Assembly (NCBI GenBank): GCA_017445425.1
Contig: JAFSUF010000015.1
Location: 1-49,934 of the forward strand
Length of the DNA: 49,934 nt
Direction: 5' to 3'
Origin: Bacteroidales bacterium
Lineage (GTDB): Bacteria; Bacteroidota; Bacteroidia; Bacteroidales; UBA932
Shown: one piece after another, positions 8,301 to 15,842 of the stretch
How the letters are laid out: every line of letters starts with the position of its first letter
Position numbering within the stretch: the first letter of the stretch is position 1
Translations under genes and position numbers: made by a program
Notes under the pieces: model-generated
The model's database searches: none
Told to the model about the DNA's origin: nothing
The model's input: only the letters and a program-made list of their open reading frames with translations

Positions 8301-8890
8301 ATGTGCTTGCATCTGGCAACAACGTGAACGTCCTCGTAATAGATACCGAAGTTTATTCCAACACCGGCGGACAGTCCTCCAAATCTACACCTGCAGGTGC
8401 CGTGGCCAAGTTTGCAACTTCCGGTAAGAAGGTTCGCAAGAAAGACCTCGGTATGATGGCCATGAGTTATGGCTACGTATATGTGGCACAGGTGGCTATG
8501 GGTGCTTCCCAGGCCCAGCTGCTCAAGGCCCTCAAGGAAGCTGAGGCTTATGACGGTCCTTCGCTGATCATTGCTTACGCCCCTTGTATCAACCACGGCC
8601 TCAAGGCCGGTATGGGCCATTCCCAGTTAGAAGAGCAGAAGGCGGTCGAGTGCGGCTACTGGCAGCTGTTCCGCTACAACCCTGAGCTGGAAGAGAAGGG
8701 TGAGAATCCGTTCACACTTGACAGCAAGGAGCCCGACTGGACCAGGTTCCAGGATTTCCTCAAGGGTGAGGTGCGTTACGCATCCCTGCTCAAGACCTTC
8801 CCTGAGCAGGCTCAGGAACTCTTTGCAAAGACAGAGCAGTTTGCAAAAGCCCGTCTGGACTCTTACAAACGCCTCGCCGGCAAGCTCTAG
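5354..8890 (+). CDS. nifJ: Pyruvate:ferredoxin (flavodoxin) oxidoreductase, single chain
   Basis: This 1178-residue homodimeric enzyme oxidises pyruvate to acetyl-CoA and CO2 and reduces ferredoxin, the central step of carbon catabolism in anaerobes. Domains run in the usual order. The N-terminal pyrimidine-binding and substrate domains (GNYAAAHAAYLFSENAAIYP, then TSTFTASQGLL) come first, followed by the gamma domain. A two-cluster ferredoxin domain follows (CIQCNQCAYVCPH near residue 693, CTGCGNCADVCPG near 745). The C-terminal TPP domain has CAGCGETPY near 818 for the proximal cluster and GDGWGYDIGYGG near 970 with NTGGQSSKSTP. Length and all cluster cysteines are intact. It stands alone. 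Reduced ferredoxin made here is a plausible partner for the NfnAB pair at 29.6-31.8 kb. Confidence 0.97.
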   Translation: MAKKFITCDGNYAAAHAAYLFSENAAIYPITPSSTMAELFDEWVAYGKKNMFGNVPSVTEMQSEAGAAGAVHGSLQAGALTSTFTASQGLLLMIPNMYKIAGEMLPGVFHVSARALASHALSIFGDHQDVMAARATGFNFLVSNNPQEAMDLGAVAHLAAIKSSLPFLHFFDGFRTSHEIQKIEILEGEELRPLVSDKALERFRERALNPVKPVTRGTAQNPDVYFQAREAANQYYDAVPDIVARYMGEIAEITGRRYLPFDYYGDPEAEDIIVAMGSVCDTIKETIDYLAEKEGRKLGLVSVHLYRPFSLKYFKRALPKSAKRIAVLDRTKENGANGEPLALDVRNALFGSRGIQVFHGRYGLSSKDTTPAQIIAVFDNLALKEPKNDFTVGIVDDVTYKSLPVKGEISLSKKGTYECRFFGLGSDGTVGANKNTIKIIGDHTDKYAQAYFDYDSKKSGGYTCSHLRFGDSPIRAPYLVRTPDFVACHVPSYLNKYDVLKGIKKGGTFLLNSMWDEEETLKRIPDFVKKEIASKNIRLFIINATRIAAEIGLGGRTNTILQSAFFKITGIIPYEDAVTYMKKAIDKSYGKKGESVVAMNYAAVDRGGEYTEVQIPESWKKATGRFVNPGFNRLAPEWIRNVADVVNAQEGDTLPVSTFANPDFVDGTIPSGTAAYEKRGVAVNVPEWNPENCIQCNQCAYVCPHAAIRPFLMTAEEAAKAPEGIKKAAGKAQLKDYIFTMQLSPADCTGCGNCADVCPGFKGAKALAMVPAESQMAEQANFNFLHSKIGYKDSILPKEQSVKNLGFAQPLFEFSGACAGCGETPYIKTITQLFGESMVVANATGCSSIYGASFPSSPYCTDAKGHGPAWDNSLFEDNAEFGLGMRLGSEKVRDNIAELMTKGLECPKCSDEIKALYTKWLENRGDRKITYEVYEQLVPLMEKCKCDTCKALLKLQKFIPARSQWIIGGDGWGYDIGYGGLDHVLASGNNVNVLVIDTEVYSNTGGQSSKSTPAGAVAKFATSGKKVRKKDLGMMAMSYGYVYVAQVAMGASQAQLLKALKEAEAYDGPSLIIAYAPCINHGLKAGMGHSQLEEQKAVECGYWQLFRYNPELEEKGENPFTLDSKEPDWTRFQDFLKGEVRYASLLKTFPEQAQELFAKTEQFAKARLDSYKRLAGKL

Positions 8891-8910
8891 CAGAAGAAGC
8901 TATCACTAAC

Positions 8911-8943
8911 AAAAGCGTCATCCGGAAACCGGATGACGCTTTT
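8911..8943. terminator. Two-way terminator between nifJ and the glycosyltransferase-like gene
   Basis: The stem aaaagcgtcatccgg / ccggatgacgctttt is perfect over 15 bp with a 3-base loop. It has A and T runs on both sides, so it can stop transcription from nifJ and from the convergent minus-strand gene. Confidence 0.9.
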
Positions 8944-8944
8944 G

Positions 8945-9772
8945 TTATCTACACCTATAGTGATTAATCTTTCGTTTTATCTTCCCCGGCCAGCGTGAGA
9001 TGCGGATGAAGGCCTTTTTGATATAGCCAAAGGCGAGTTCGATGGCGAATGCGACGTGCTCGCATCTGGTGATGGCGGCCCGTTTGAGGCCGCGGCTGGT
9101 GTACACCTCATCTATCAAGGTGGTGATACGCTGGGTTTGAGCGGGGTTGACCTTGTATTTGCGGGCCATCCAGCTGTGGCGGCAAAGCTCGCGTCCAGAG
9201 CCGTCGTACAGAATAGTGGAGAGGCCGTCCGGATGGCGTTCCGCCGGGAGATACAGGGTCTTGAAATTGTATGCCAGCCAGAGGTAGAAACTGTAATACG
9301 GCTCAAAGTCGTAGATGTCAAAACCGCCCGTGAGGGTGGCGCTTACCTGCGATTTGAACGCCGCTTTCATCTGCTCTTTAACGGGCTGGTAGTCAAAGGC
9401 TCGAATCTGCCCCGGTCCCATGTATTTCTCCCGTATAAGCTTCAGGTTCAAGATGTTGAAGAAGGGATTTGTAACTATAGGGTTATGGCTGCGGGGGCAG
9501 CCGGGGCCGCAGTCAGATGTGCCGGCATTGGCCCAGCCCTCTTCATATACCCGTTGCGCCAGCTCCATCACCGCCTCGGGGTCGCTTACGTATGCGTCCT
9601 CGTCAATATTTATTGCAATGTCGCAATCGGTATCGCGCAGCATCGCATAAAAGTAGCCGTCAGCGGTGCGGTCGGTCATTCTCACCGCCTCCACACCCTC
9701 GGGATAGAGCGCCTTGGAAAACTTATAGAGTTCGGGAGAAAACGAGCGGGTATATATCTTTATATTTGGCAT
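8945..9772 (-). CDS. Putative GT-A-type glycosyltransferase
   Basis: The 275-residue protein has no signal peptide or membrane helix. Its N-terminus (PNIKIYTRSFSPELYKFSKALYP) and the segment CDIAINIDEDAYVSDPEAVMELAQRV fit a nucleotide-diphospho-sugar transferase fold, with DED as a candidate metal-binding DxD motif near residue 60. The C-terminus is basic (RISRWPGKIKRKINHYRCR), which could favour membrane association. I chose the ATG at 9772; a TTG three codons earlier is possible. Divergence from a polysaccharide flippase 31 bases away supports a role in surface-glycan assembly. The family and donor sugar are not determined. Confidence 0.6.
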   Translation of the reverse strand: MPNIKIYTRSFSPELYKFSKALYPEGVEAVRMTDRTADGYFYAMLRDTDCDIAINIDEDAYVSDPEAVMELAQRVYEEGWANAGTSDCGPGCPRSHNPIVTNPFFNILNLKLIREKYMGPGQIRAFDYQPVKEQMKAAFKSQVSATLTGGFDIYDFEPYYSFYLWLAYNFKTLYLPAERHPDGLSTILYDGSGRELCRHSWMARKYKVNPAQTQRITTLIDEVYTSRGLKRAAITRCEHVAFAIELAFGYIKKAFIRISRWPGKIKRKINHYRCR

Positions 9773-9796
9773 ACATGGCAAATATAACTAAATTTG
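9766..9796 (+). promoter_or_regulatory. Promoter of the flippase gene
   Basis: TTG at 9766-9768, a 20-base spacer and TAAATTTG at 9789-9796 fit the Bacteroidetes consensus. The start of transcription would fall at or beside the ATG at 9804 (leaderless). The -33 box overlaps the first codons of the divergent glycosyltransferase-like gene. Confidence 0.75.
9779..9786 (-). promoter_or_regulatory. -7 element of the glycosyltransferase-like gene
   Basis: TATATTTG on the minus strand matches TAnnTTTG and lies 6 bases before the ATG at 9772. It sits inside the spacer of the opposite promoter, so the two divergent promoters overlap and may compete. No clear -33 TTG. Confidence 0.45.
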
Positions 9797-9803
9797 CTCT
9801 GAT

Positions 9804-11237
9804 ATGAGCGAGGTTTCTCTCAAGACAAAAACGGCCAGCGGACTGTTCTGGGGCGGTATGAACAACGGCCTTCAGCAGCTTATCGGCGTGGTTGTGGGGC
9901 TCGTGCTGCTAAGTAAGCTGACCCGCGACGACTACGGAATGGTGGGAATGCTGGCCATATTCACAGCCGTCGCCACAACCATGCAGGAAGGCGGCTTCAA
10001 AGCGGCGCTTATAAACCGCGGCGAGACCAGGCCGGAAGACCATAATTCCGTGTTCTGGTTCACAGTTGCGGTGAGCGCGTGCCTGTATTTGATTCTTTTC
10101 TTCCTGGCCGGACCCATCTCCCGCTTTTATCACGTACCTGAGTTGGTCAAGGTCGGACGCTGGTTGTTCCTGTCGTTCTTTTTTGTAAGCTGCTCAATAT
10201 CGTCCGACGCCTTTTTGCTGCGCAATATGATGATACGGCAGCGGGCCTTAATGGACATTGCGGGGGCGGTGGCTGCGGGCGTCGTTGCTATAGTGATGGT
10301 TCTCAAAGGCTTTGGCTACTGGGCTCTGGTGGCACATTCGGTGGTACAATCTTTCGTAACATCGCTGCTCAAGGTCCTTTTCACTCCGTGGAAACCCAGC
10401 CTTAAAATAAGTTTAAAGCCGGTGTGGGAGATGTTTCCGTTCGGGTTCAGGCTAGTTGCGGCATCTTTCGTGACCCAAATCCAGACCAACATTTTCTCTG
10501 TGATTCTTGGGCGCGCATACTCCAAAACGGAAGTGGGAGTTTATACCCAGGGCAGCAAGTGGGCCAATATGGCCAGCCAGGTCTTCAACGGCATGATTAC
10601 CAGCGTGGGGCAGCCGGTTATGGCTCATGCTACAGACGATGTCGTGCGCCGCAGGGCCATCTTCCGCAAGCTTACCCGCTTTGCGGCTTTCTCCGCCTTC
10701 CCTGCGCTGCTGGGGCTGGGGCTGATAGCACCCGAGTTCATCAACATGATTAACCCGGAATTCTCTCCGTCGGTGCCCATCCTGCGCATATACTGCCTTT
10801 ACTTTATCGCTACTGTTATGCAGACGATGTTCAACCAGGCGGCTATGGCCTGCCGCCGCAGCGACCGCTATCTGGCCTTTACGCTGATAAGCGCCGCCTT
10901 GCAGATTGCCACCGCACTGATCACCTTCCGCTGCGGACTTGTAACTATGGCGGCTTCTGTGACGGCAGTGAACTATGCGGCGGTAGTGATATGGTTCCTG
11001 CTGCTGCGCGACACCCTGGGCATAAAGTTTATCGATTTGCTCAAGGATACCGTACCGTTCTTCGCAATAGCCCTTCTGCCGGTGCTCCCCGCGCACTTCT
11101 TATTTACCGCAATAAGCAGCGACTTGTGGAGGATGTTGGCCAAAATAGCCTGGGTGGCAGGCCTGTACCTGCTGTTCACTTCGCGCACGAAGACATTCCG
11201 CGACGCCATGACTTTTATTAAGAAACGAGAAGTATGA
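9804..11237 (+). CDS. Oligosaccharide flippase (Wzx/MATE-like)
   Basis: This 477-residue integral membrane protein has about 12-14 hydrophobic helices and the N-terminal signature of the polysaccharide biosynthesis family (KTASGLFWGGMNNGLQQLIGVVVGLVLLSKL, here split: KTASGLFWGG then LVLLSKLTRDDYGMVGMLA). These proteins flip lipid-linked oligosaccharides from the cytoplasmic to the periplasmic face. The second half has the usual helix pairs (PALLGLGLIAPEFINMI). It is followed after 4 bases by the cyclophilin gene, so both may share the strong promoter at 9766-9796. A second, clearly different flippase lies at 21348. Confidence 0.88.
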   Translation: MSEVSLKTKTASGLFWGGMNNGLQQLIGVVVGLVLLSKLTRDDYGMVGMLAIFTAVATTMQEGGFKAALINRGETRPEDHNSVFWFTVAVSACLYLILFFLAGPISRFYHVPELVKVGRWLFLSFFFVSCSISSDAFLLRNMMIRQRALMDIAGAVAAGVVAIVMVLKGFGYWALVAHSVVQSFVTSLLKVLFTPWKPSLKISLKPVWEMFPFGFRLVAASFVTQIQTNIFSVILGRAYSKTEVGVYTQGSKWANMASQVFNGMITSVGQPVMAHATDDVVRRRAIFRKLTRFAAFSAFPALLGLGLIAPEFINMINPEFSPSVPILRIYCLYFIATVMQTMFNQAAMACRRSDRYLAFTLISAALQIATALITFRCGLVTMAASVTAVNYAAVVIWFLLLRDTLGIKFIDLLKDTVPFFAIALLPVLPAHFLFTAISSDLWRMLAKIAWVAGLYLLFTSRTKTFRDAMTFIKKREV

Positions 11238-11241
11238 CAAT

Positions 11242-11919
11242 ATGAAACGATTTTTTTTAACATCATTCCTGATTATGGGTATCATGGTTACAGGCTGCCA
11301 CCCCAAGGGCGGCAAAAAGCAGGCAGAGGGCGCTCAGAGTGACTCTGCAGAGGTGGTAGAACCGGTAGATACCACCACCAAAACTCCCGAGGTCACTGTA
11401 GACCCGATTCCGGAGGAGCCGGTTCTGGAGATGGTCACCAGCATGGGTTCCATGAAGATCAAACTCTATAAAGAGACTCCGCTGCACCGCGACAATTTTG
11501 TGAAGCTTGCCCGCAAGGGATACTACAACGGCCTTCTGTTCCACCGCGTAATCAACGGCTTTATGATCCAGGCCGGCGACCCGTTTACCCGCGACACCAC
11601 CAAGGTTGAACTCTACGGCAGCGGCGGCCCCAACTACACCATCCCGGCAGAGATTGTTCCCGGGTTGCACCATAAAAAGGGCGCTATAGCAGCGGCCCGT
11701 CGTGGCGACAGCGTAAATCCGGAGCGCGCCTCCAGCGGTTCGCAGTTTTATATCGTCCAGGATGAGGAAGGGTGCTCGCATCTCGACGGTGAATATACCA
11801 TCTTTGGCGAAGTAACTGACGGGATGAATGTTATAGACAACATTGCGAAGGTGGAGACCAGTGCTCGCGGACTCCCTCTTTACCCCATTAATATAATTTC
11901 GATAAAAGAAGTGAAATAA
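11242..11919 (+). CDS. Lipoprotein cyclophilin-type peptidyl-prolyl isomerase
   Basis: The 225-residue protein opens with a lipoprotein signal (MKRFFLTSFLIMGIMVTGC, Cys19) and an acidic, Pro/Thr-rich linker of about 45 residues. A cyclophilin domain follows. Its hallmarks are KIKLYKETPLHRDNFVKLA, YYNGLLFHRVINGFMIQAGD (active-site FHR and Q) and GSQFYIVQ. It would catalyse cis-trans isomerisation of prolyl bonds in proteins folding at the cell envelope. Compared with typical cyclophilins, the loop after GGPNYTIPAEI is normal and the active-site residues appear intact. It lies 4 bases after the flippase. Confidence 0.93.
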   Translation: MKRFFLTSFLIMGIMVTGCHPKGGKKQAEGAQSDSAEVVEPVDTTTKTPEVTVDPIPEEPVLEMVTSMGSMKIKLYKETPLHRDNFVKLARKGYYNGLLFHRVINGFMIQAGDPFTRDTTKVELYGSGGPNYTIPAEIVPGLHHKKGAIAAARRGDSVNPERASSGSQFYIVQDEEGCSHLDGEYTIFGEVTDGMNVIDNIAKVETSARGLPLYPINIISIKEVK

Positions 11920-11928
11920 TTTTTACAG

Positions 11929-11981
11929 AAAAATCATCTTTGGCACGGGCATTGTATTTACCTAAGACGAAGATGATTTTT
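11929..11981. repeat. 12-bp inverted repeat enclosing a sigma-54-like box
   Basis: The arms aaaaatcatctt (11929-11940) and aagatgattttt (11970-11981) are perfectly complementary around a 29-base loop. With the T-rich sequence after it, this can serve as terminator of the cyclophilin gene. The loop begins with TGGCACG-GGCA-TTGTA (11941-11956), close to the sigma-54 -24/-12 consensus TGGCACG-N4-TTGC(A/T); only the C at -12 is replaced by T. No coding gene lies downstream on the plus strand. Confidence 0.6.
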
Positions 11982-12010
11982 TCATAGTATTTTTTTTGGT
12001 TAAACAGGAA

Positions 12011-12044
12011 AAAGCGCCACCCGGGCAAAACCGGACGGCGCTTT
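12011..12044. terminator. Terminator after tilS (and plus strand)
   Basis: The stem aaagcgcc / ggcgcttt with an inner ccgg/ccgg pairing lies 19 bases past the tilS stop codon. On the minus strand it ends in TTTCCTGTTTAA, on the plus strand in TTTATCTTT, so it can act in both directions. Confidence 0.75.
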
Positions 12045-12062
12045 ATCTTTAATACCGGATTG

Positions 12063-13367
12063 CTATTTTAAGACGATTGCGGCGATGCGCTTTGTGGAGG
12101 GGGTGATTTTGTAGCGGTCGTCTATACGGGGGGAGGGGATACCGGCAACGGCTGTAATGTATTCGCCGTCGGAATCTTCAAAATAGACGATGCCGGCGCG
12201 GCGTTTCTGTTCCAGGTCCAGTTTGAGGTCGGAGAAAAAGTCGCTCACCAGGCGGCTGGTCTGCATGCCTAGCGGGCGGAAGCGGTCGCCGTTGCTCCAG
12301 GGGCGTACCTTAAGGGGTAGTTGAATGGTGTCGGCATCGGCATAGAGCATGTCGGCGGGGTGCTTGCGGGGGTCAAAATCCCCAGTCCTGTCAAAAACCG
12401 TCACCTCAATCCGGGGCAGGGAGGTATCAGTCAGTGGATAAAGCTTGAAGAATTCGCGGTCGCGAATCAGGCGATGGGTTGCGCTGTAGAACTCTTTGCC
12501 GCTCTGGGCGTCGATGGCCTCCAGTGCAAAAGATACCTGAGTTGCCGTGAAGCCGCATGGCTCCAGCAGGCGGAACATCCAATATGCCTTGTGGGGCTCG
12601 GCAGCAAGGGCTTCGATGGAGATGCAGGCTACCCCGTCGCGCTCATTGCAAAGAGAAGCCCGCTTTTCTGCAAACAATCCATCCAGAATCTCCTCCGCCT
12701 GGGCAAAGTGGCGCGCCTCAGCAGAGAAGGTGTTCAGAAACGACGGGTTAATCTTTTCAAATTCCGGAAAGACATTGCACCGCAGCCGGTTGCGGGATAT
12801 CTCAACGTCGCTGTTGGTATAATCCTCCCGGAAGCTGATGCCATTCTTTGCGGCGAAGGCCTCGATATCAGCGCGGGAGAAGCCCAGCATCGGCCGGATG
12901 ATGTCCCCGTTAGCCTCCCGGATGCCGCACATTCCCCTAAGGCCAGTCCCCCGCAAAAGATTGAGCATCATTGTCTCTGCGCTGTCGTTCTGGTTGTGCG
13001 CCACCAGCAGCCGGCCATAACCGTTCTCCGCCATTAGCGATGAGAACCATCCGTAGCGCAGTTCGCGGGCTGCCATCTCTATGGAGATGCCTTTCCCGGA
13101 TGCATAAGCGGCGGTGTCGAACTTTTTGGTATAAAAAGGAATGCCCGCCTTCTGGCAGATGTCGTGCACCAGGGCTTCATCGCAGTCGCAATCGCCGGGG
13201 CGGAGGGAAAAATTCACGTGGGCCACGGCAAAATCCAGGTTCAGCGCAGAGTGCTGAACCAGATAGAGCATAGTCATGGAGTCTATGCCGCCGCTGACTG
13301 CCAGCAGGACCGGTCCGCGCCAGTCGCCAAGCAGCCGCTCCAGCGTGGTGTCAAATGCGCGCTGCAC
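12063..13367 (-). CDS. tilS: tRNA(Ile)-lysidine synthase
   Basis: TilS attaches lysine to C34 of tRNA-Ile(CAU) using ATP, switching its reading from AUG to AUA. The 434-residue protein has the PP-loop SGGIDS at residues 25-30. The next conserved blocks are VAHVNFSLRPGDCDCDEALV and RYGWFSSLMAENGYGRLLVAHNQNDSAETMMLNLLRGTG (seen as LLVAHNQNDSAET). The C-terminal tRNA-binding domain includes VRPWSNGDRFRPLGM and SDFFSDLK. The start is a GTG that shares one base with the TAG stop of the upstream DUF3078 gene, which points to translational coupling. It is the last gene of the proS operon. Confidence 0.93.
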   Translation of the reverse strand: MQRAFDTTLERLLGDWRGPVLLAVSGGIDSMTMLYLVQHSALNLDFAVAHVNFSLRPGDCDCDEALVHDICQKAGIPFYTKKFDTAAYASGKGISIEMAARELRYGWFSSLMAENGYGRLLVAHNQNDSAETMMLNLLRGTGLRGMCGIREANGDIIRPMLGFSRADIEAFAAKNGISFREDYTNSDVEISRNRLRCNVFPEFEKINPSFLNTFSAEARHFAQAEEILDGLFAEKRASLCNERDGVACISIEALAAEPHKAYWMFRLLEPCGFTATQVSFALEAIDAQSGKEFYSATHRLIRDREFFKLYPLTDTSLPRIEVTVFDRTGDFDPRKHPADMLYADADTIQLPLKVRPWSNGDRFRPLGMQTSRLVSDFFSDLKLDLEQKRRAGIVYFEDSDGEYITAVAGIPSPRIDDRYKITPSTKRIAAIVLK

Positions 13368-14275
13368 TATTTGAACGTGTATGAGAAGGTGATGCCGGCA
13401 ATCTCCTGGAACTGCAGTGCCGGGAAGAGTTTCACATTGCCTTCGTCGTCAAGTATGGGGTTGCCGGAGGCATCGTTGATCGATTTGAACTTGATCTTGT
13501 CGTCGTAGATTGCGCGGCAGTTGAGGGAGAACGAGATGAACTTGGTGAGCGGAGCACTTATGGCCAGGGTCCAGTCGCAAGTCATGTTCTGGGGATTCTT
13601 CAAGTAATTTGAGAATGTGTCGAACGTGGTGCTGATCTTGAGCCCCTGTACCTCTGCCCCTGCTTCAAAACGCATCTTGGCACCGAGTTCCCAGCGGCAA
13701 AGTTTATCAGGTTCATTGCCATAGCGGGAACGCAGGTCGGGATCTGACACAAACTGGACATTTCCGGTCAGGGGGGTAAAGACTATCTTGATGCCTTTGT
13801 GCTCCCAGGAGACACCGGCACCGAGGGACATTGTTGCGGGGGCAAAGAACCGCGACACAATGTCGCTGCCTATGTTCCCGGAGTAGCCGGGGCTTATCTG
13901 GGACTTGAACGAATAGCCCAGGGAGCCGCTGAAGCCATTTTTAAGTGTATAGCCGAGATCGTCGTTCAAAATTATGTAATCGGCGTTCTTTTGGAAGCCC
14001 ACCCCAAAGGTCTGGGTAAAACCGTAGGCCATTTGCAGGCGGTTTTTGAAGGTTATTTTATCCTTGGCGTAGTCGGCTTTGGCGTCGATGGTAGAACCGA
14101 ATGTGGCGCTGCCGTTGCCGCCGGCGGCCCAGTCGATGAGCGATGTCTGTCTGAAAGAAAGTGTGGTGAGGGCCTCCGCAGTCCAATAATTGGGTTTGGG
14201 TGCGGCGGCCTCCTGCGCTGTGCAGGGAAGCACTATCATCAAAGCCAGTGCAGCAAGAATAAATACCTTTTTCAT
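13367..14275 (-). CDS. DUF3078 family secreted protein
   Basis: The 302-residue protein has a signal peptide (MKKVFILAALALMIVLPCTAQ), then a region rich in alternating beta strands. Motifs such as YWTAEALTTLSFRQTSLIDWAAGGNGSATFG and YKNRLQMAYGF-like segments (here FKNRLQMAYGFTQTFG) are those of the Bacteroidetes DUF3078 family. The C-terminus ends in FSYTFK, an aromatic ending as in outer-membrane beta-barrels. Its function is unknown; an outer-membrane location is inferred. I use the ATG at 14275, one base after the proS stop, rather than the upstream in-frame start at 14293. It is the middle gene of a three-gene operon. Confidence 0.85.
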   Translation of the reverse strand: MKKVFILAALALMIVLPCTAQEAAAPKPNYWTAEALTTLSFRQTSLIDWAAGGNGSATFGSTIDAKADYAKDKITFKNRLQMAYGFTQTFGVGFQKNADYIILNDDLGYTLKNGFSGSLGYSFKSQISPGYSGNIGSDIVSRFFAPATMSLGAGVSWEHKGIKIVFTPLTGNVQFVSDPDLRSRYGNEPDKLCRWELGAKMRFEAGAEVQGLKISTTFDTFSNYLKNPQNMTCDWTLAISAPLTKFISFSLNCRAIYDDKIKFKSINDASGNPILDDEGNVKLFPALQFQEIAGITFSYTFK

Positions 14276-14276
14276 A

Positions 14277-15755
14277 CTAATATGCCTTAGCAAAAATCAC
14301 CCTGCGGTGGGACGGCTTGCCGCTATACACACACTTGCCCTCCTCTTCACAGACGAAGCTGTCCATAGGGATGCAGCGTATGGTGGCCTTGGTCTCCTCC
14401 TGGATGCGGGCCTCGGTCTCGCCGGTGCCGTCCCAGTGGCAGAGGAGGAAGTAACCCTGCTCTATCTTCTCCTTGAACTCTTCCCAGGTATCCACCTTGA
14501 CGGTGTGCTCTGCGCGGAAGTCGAGCGCCTTGCGGTAGATATTCTCCTGAATCTCGTCCATCAGGGCTTTCAGGTGTGCAGCGAGGCCATCTTCCGGCAG
14601 GGTCTGTTTGGTGAGAGTGTCGCGGCGTGCAACCTCCGCCATGCCTGCGGCCAGGTCGCGAGGCCCGATAGCCACCCTTGCAGGAACTCCCTTGAGCTCC
14701 CACTCTGCAAATTTGAAGCCGGGACGCAGGTTGTCGCGGTCGTCAATCTTTACTGTGAGCCCCTCTTTCTCGCATTCTGCCTTGATCTGGTCCATCTTTG
14801 CAAGGATTGCCTCGCGCTCTTCCGCACTCTTGTAGATGGGCACCATAACCACGTGGATAGGAGCCAGCTTGGGAGGGAGCACAAGACCGTTGTCATCGCT
14901 GTGCGCCATGATGAGCGCCCCCATCAGGCGGGTAGAGACGCCCCAGGATGTAGCCCAAACATATTCCAGGGTACCCTCCTTTGAAGAGAACTGAACGTCG
15001 AAGGCCTTTGCAAAGTTCTGGCCCAGGAAGTGCGAGGTGCCGGCCTGCAATGCCTTGCCGTCCTGCATCATAGCCTCTATGCAGAGGGTATCGACGGCAC
15101 CGGCGAAACGTTCGCTCTCGCTCTTGTGCCCTACCACCACCGGCAGCGCCATAAAGTCGCGGGCAAACTTTGCATATACGTTTACCATCTTCTCTGTCTC
15201 GGCAACAGCCTCGGCGCTGGTGGCGTGAGCGGTATGCCCCTCCTGCCAGAGGAACTCGGCGGTACGCAGGAACAGGCGGGTGCGCATCTCCCAGCGTACC
15301 ACATTGGCCCACTGGTTAATCAATATGGGGAGGTCGCGGTAAGAAGTGATCCAATTCTTATATGTATTCCAGATGATGGTCTCTGATGTGGGGCGCACGA
15401 TGAGCTCCTCTTCCAGCTTGGCGTCGGGGTCAACCACCACGCCGTTACCGTCGGGAGCCACTTTGAGGCGGTGGTGGGTAACCACTGCGCACTCCTTTGC
15501 AAAGCCCTCTACATGCTCTGCCTCACGGCTCAGGAAAGACTTTGGTATGAACAGCGGGAAGTATGCGTTCTGATGCCCTGTCTCCTTGAACATCTTGTCC
15601 AGCGCGTCGTGCATCTTTTCCCAGATTGCGTAGCCGTAAGGCTTGATCACCATACATCCGCGCACAGCGGAGTTCTCCGCCAGATCTGCCTTGATAACTA
15701 TGTCGTTGTACCATTGAGAGTAGTTCTCTCCCCTTGAAGTCAGTTCCTTTGCCAT
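14277..15755 (-). CDS. proS: Prolyl-tRNA synthetase (short, archaeal/eukaryotic type)
   Basis: ProS charges tRNA-Pro with proline. The frame is open to 15827, but the first ~24 residues are hydrophobic and unlike the family, so I start at the ATG at 15755 ([18 protein letters not shown]), giving 492 residues. Class II motifs are present: [15 protein letters not shown], then [31 protein letters not shown], and near the end of the core [17 protein letters not shown]. The editing insertion found in long bacterial ProS is absent, and a C-terminal extension ends in RRVIFAKAY, as in the type 3 enzymes of Bacteroidetes. It is the first gene of the proS-DUF3078-tilS operon. Confidence 0.95.
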   Translation of the reverse strand: MAKELTSRGENYSQWYNDIVIKADLAENSAVRGCMVIKPYGYAIWEKMHDALDKMFKETGHQNAYFPLFIPKSFLSREAEHVEGFAKECAVVTHHRLKVAPDGNGVVVDPDAKLEEELIVRPTSETIIWNTYKNWITSYRDLPILINQWANVVRWEMRTRLFLRTAEFLWQEGHTAHATSAEAVAETEKMVNVYAKFARDFMALPVVVGHKSESERFAGAVDTLCIEAMMQDGKALQAGTSHFLGQNFAKAFDVQFSSKEGTLEYVWATSWGVSTRLMGALIMAHSDDNGLVLPPKLAPIHVVMVPIYKSAEEREAILAKMDQIKAECEKEGLTVKIDDRDNLRPGFKFAEWELKGVPARVAIGPRDLAAGMAEVARRDTLTKQTLPEDGLAAHLKALMDEIQENIYRKALDFRAEHTVKVDTWEEFKEKIEQGYFLLCHWDGTGETEARIQEETKATIRCIPMDSFVCEEEGKCVYSGKPSHRRVIFAKAY

Positions 15756-15782
15756 AAAAACAACAGTTGGTATAAATATTGC

Positions 15783-15790
15783 TATATTTG
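15783..15790 (+). promoter_or_regulatory. -7 element of the Ser/Gly-rich lipoprotein gene
   Basis: TATATTTG followed by C fits TAnnTTTGC and gives a leader of about 45 bases with a purine-rich taggagg (15829-15835) ahead of the ATG at 15843. The latter is an unusually good Shine-Dalgarno match for this group. No TTG occurs at the right distance upstream. Confidence 0.45.
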
Positions 15791-15842
15791 CTAACGTAAA
15801 CGCCTGCAAAAATACAAAATAAATCATATAGGAGGTAGTATT

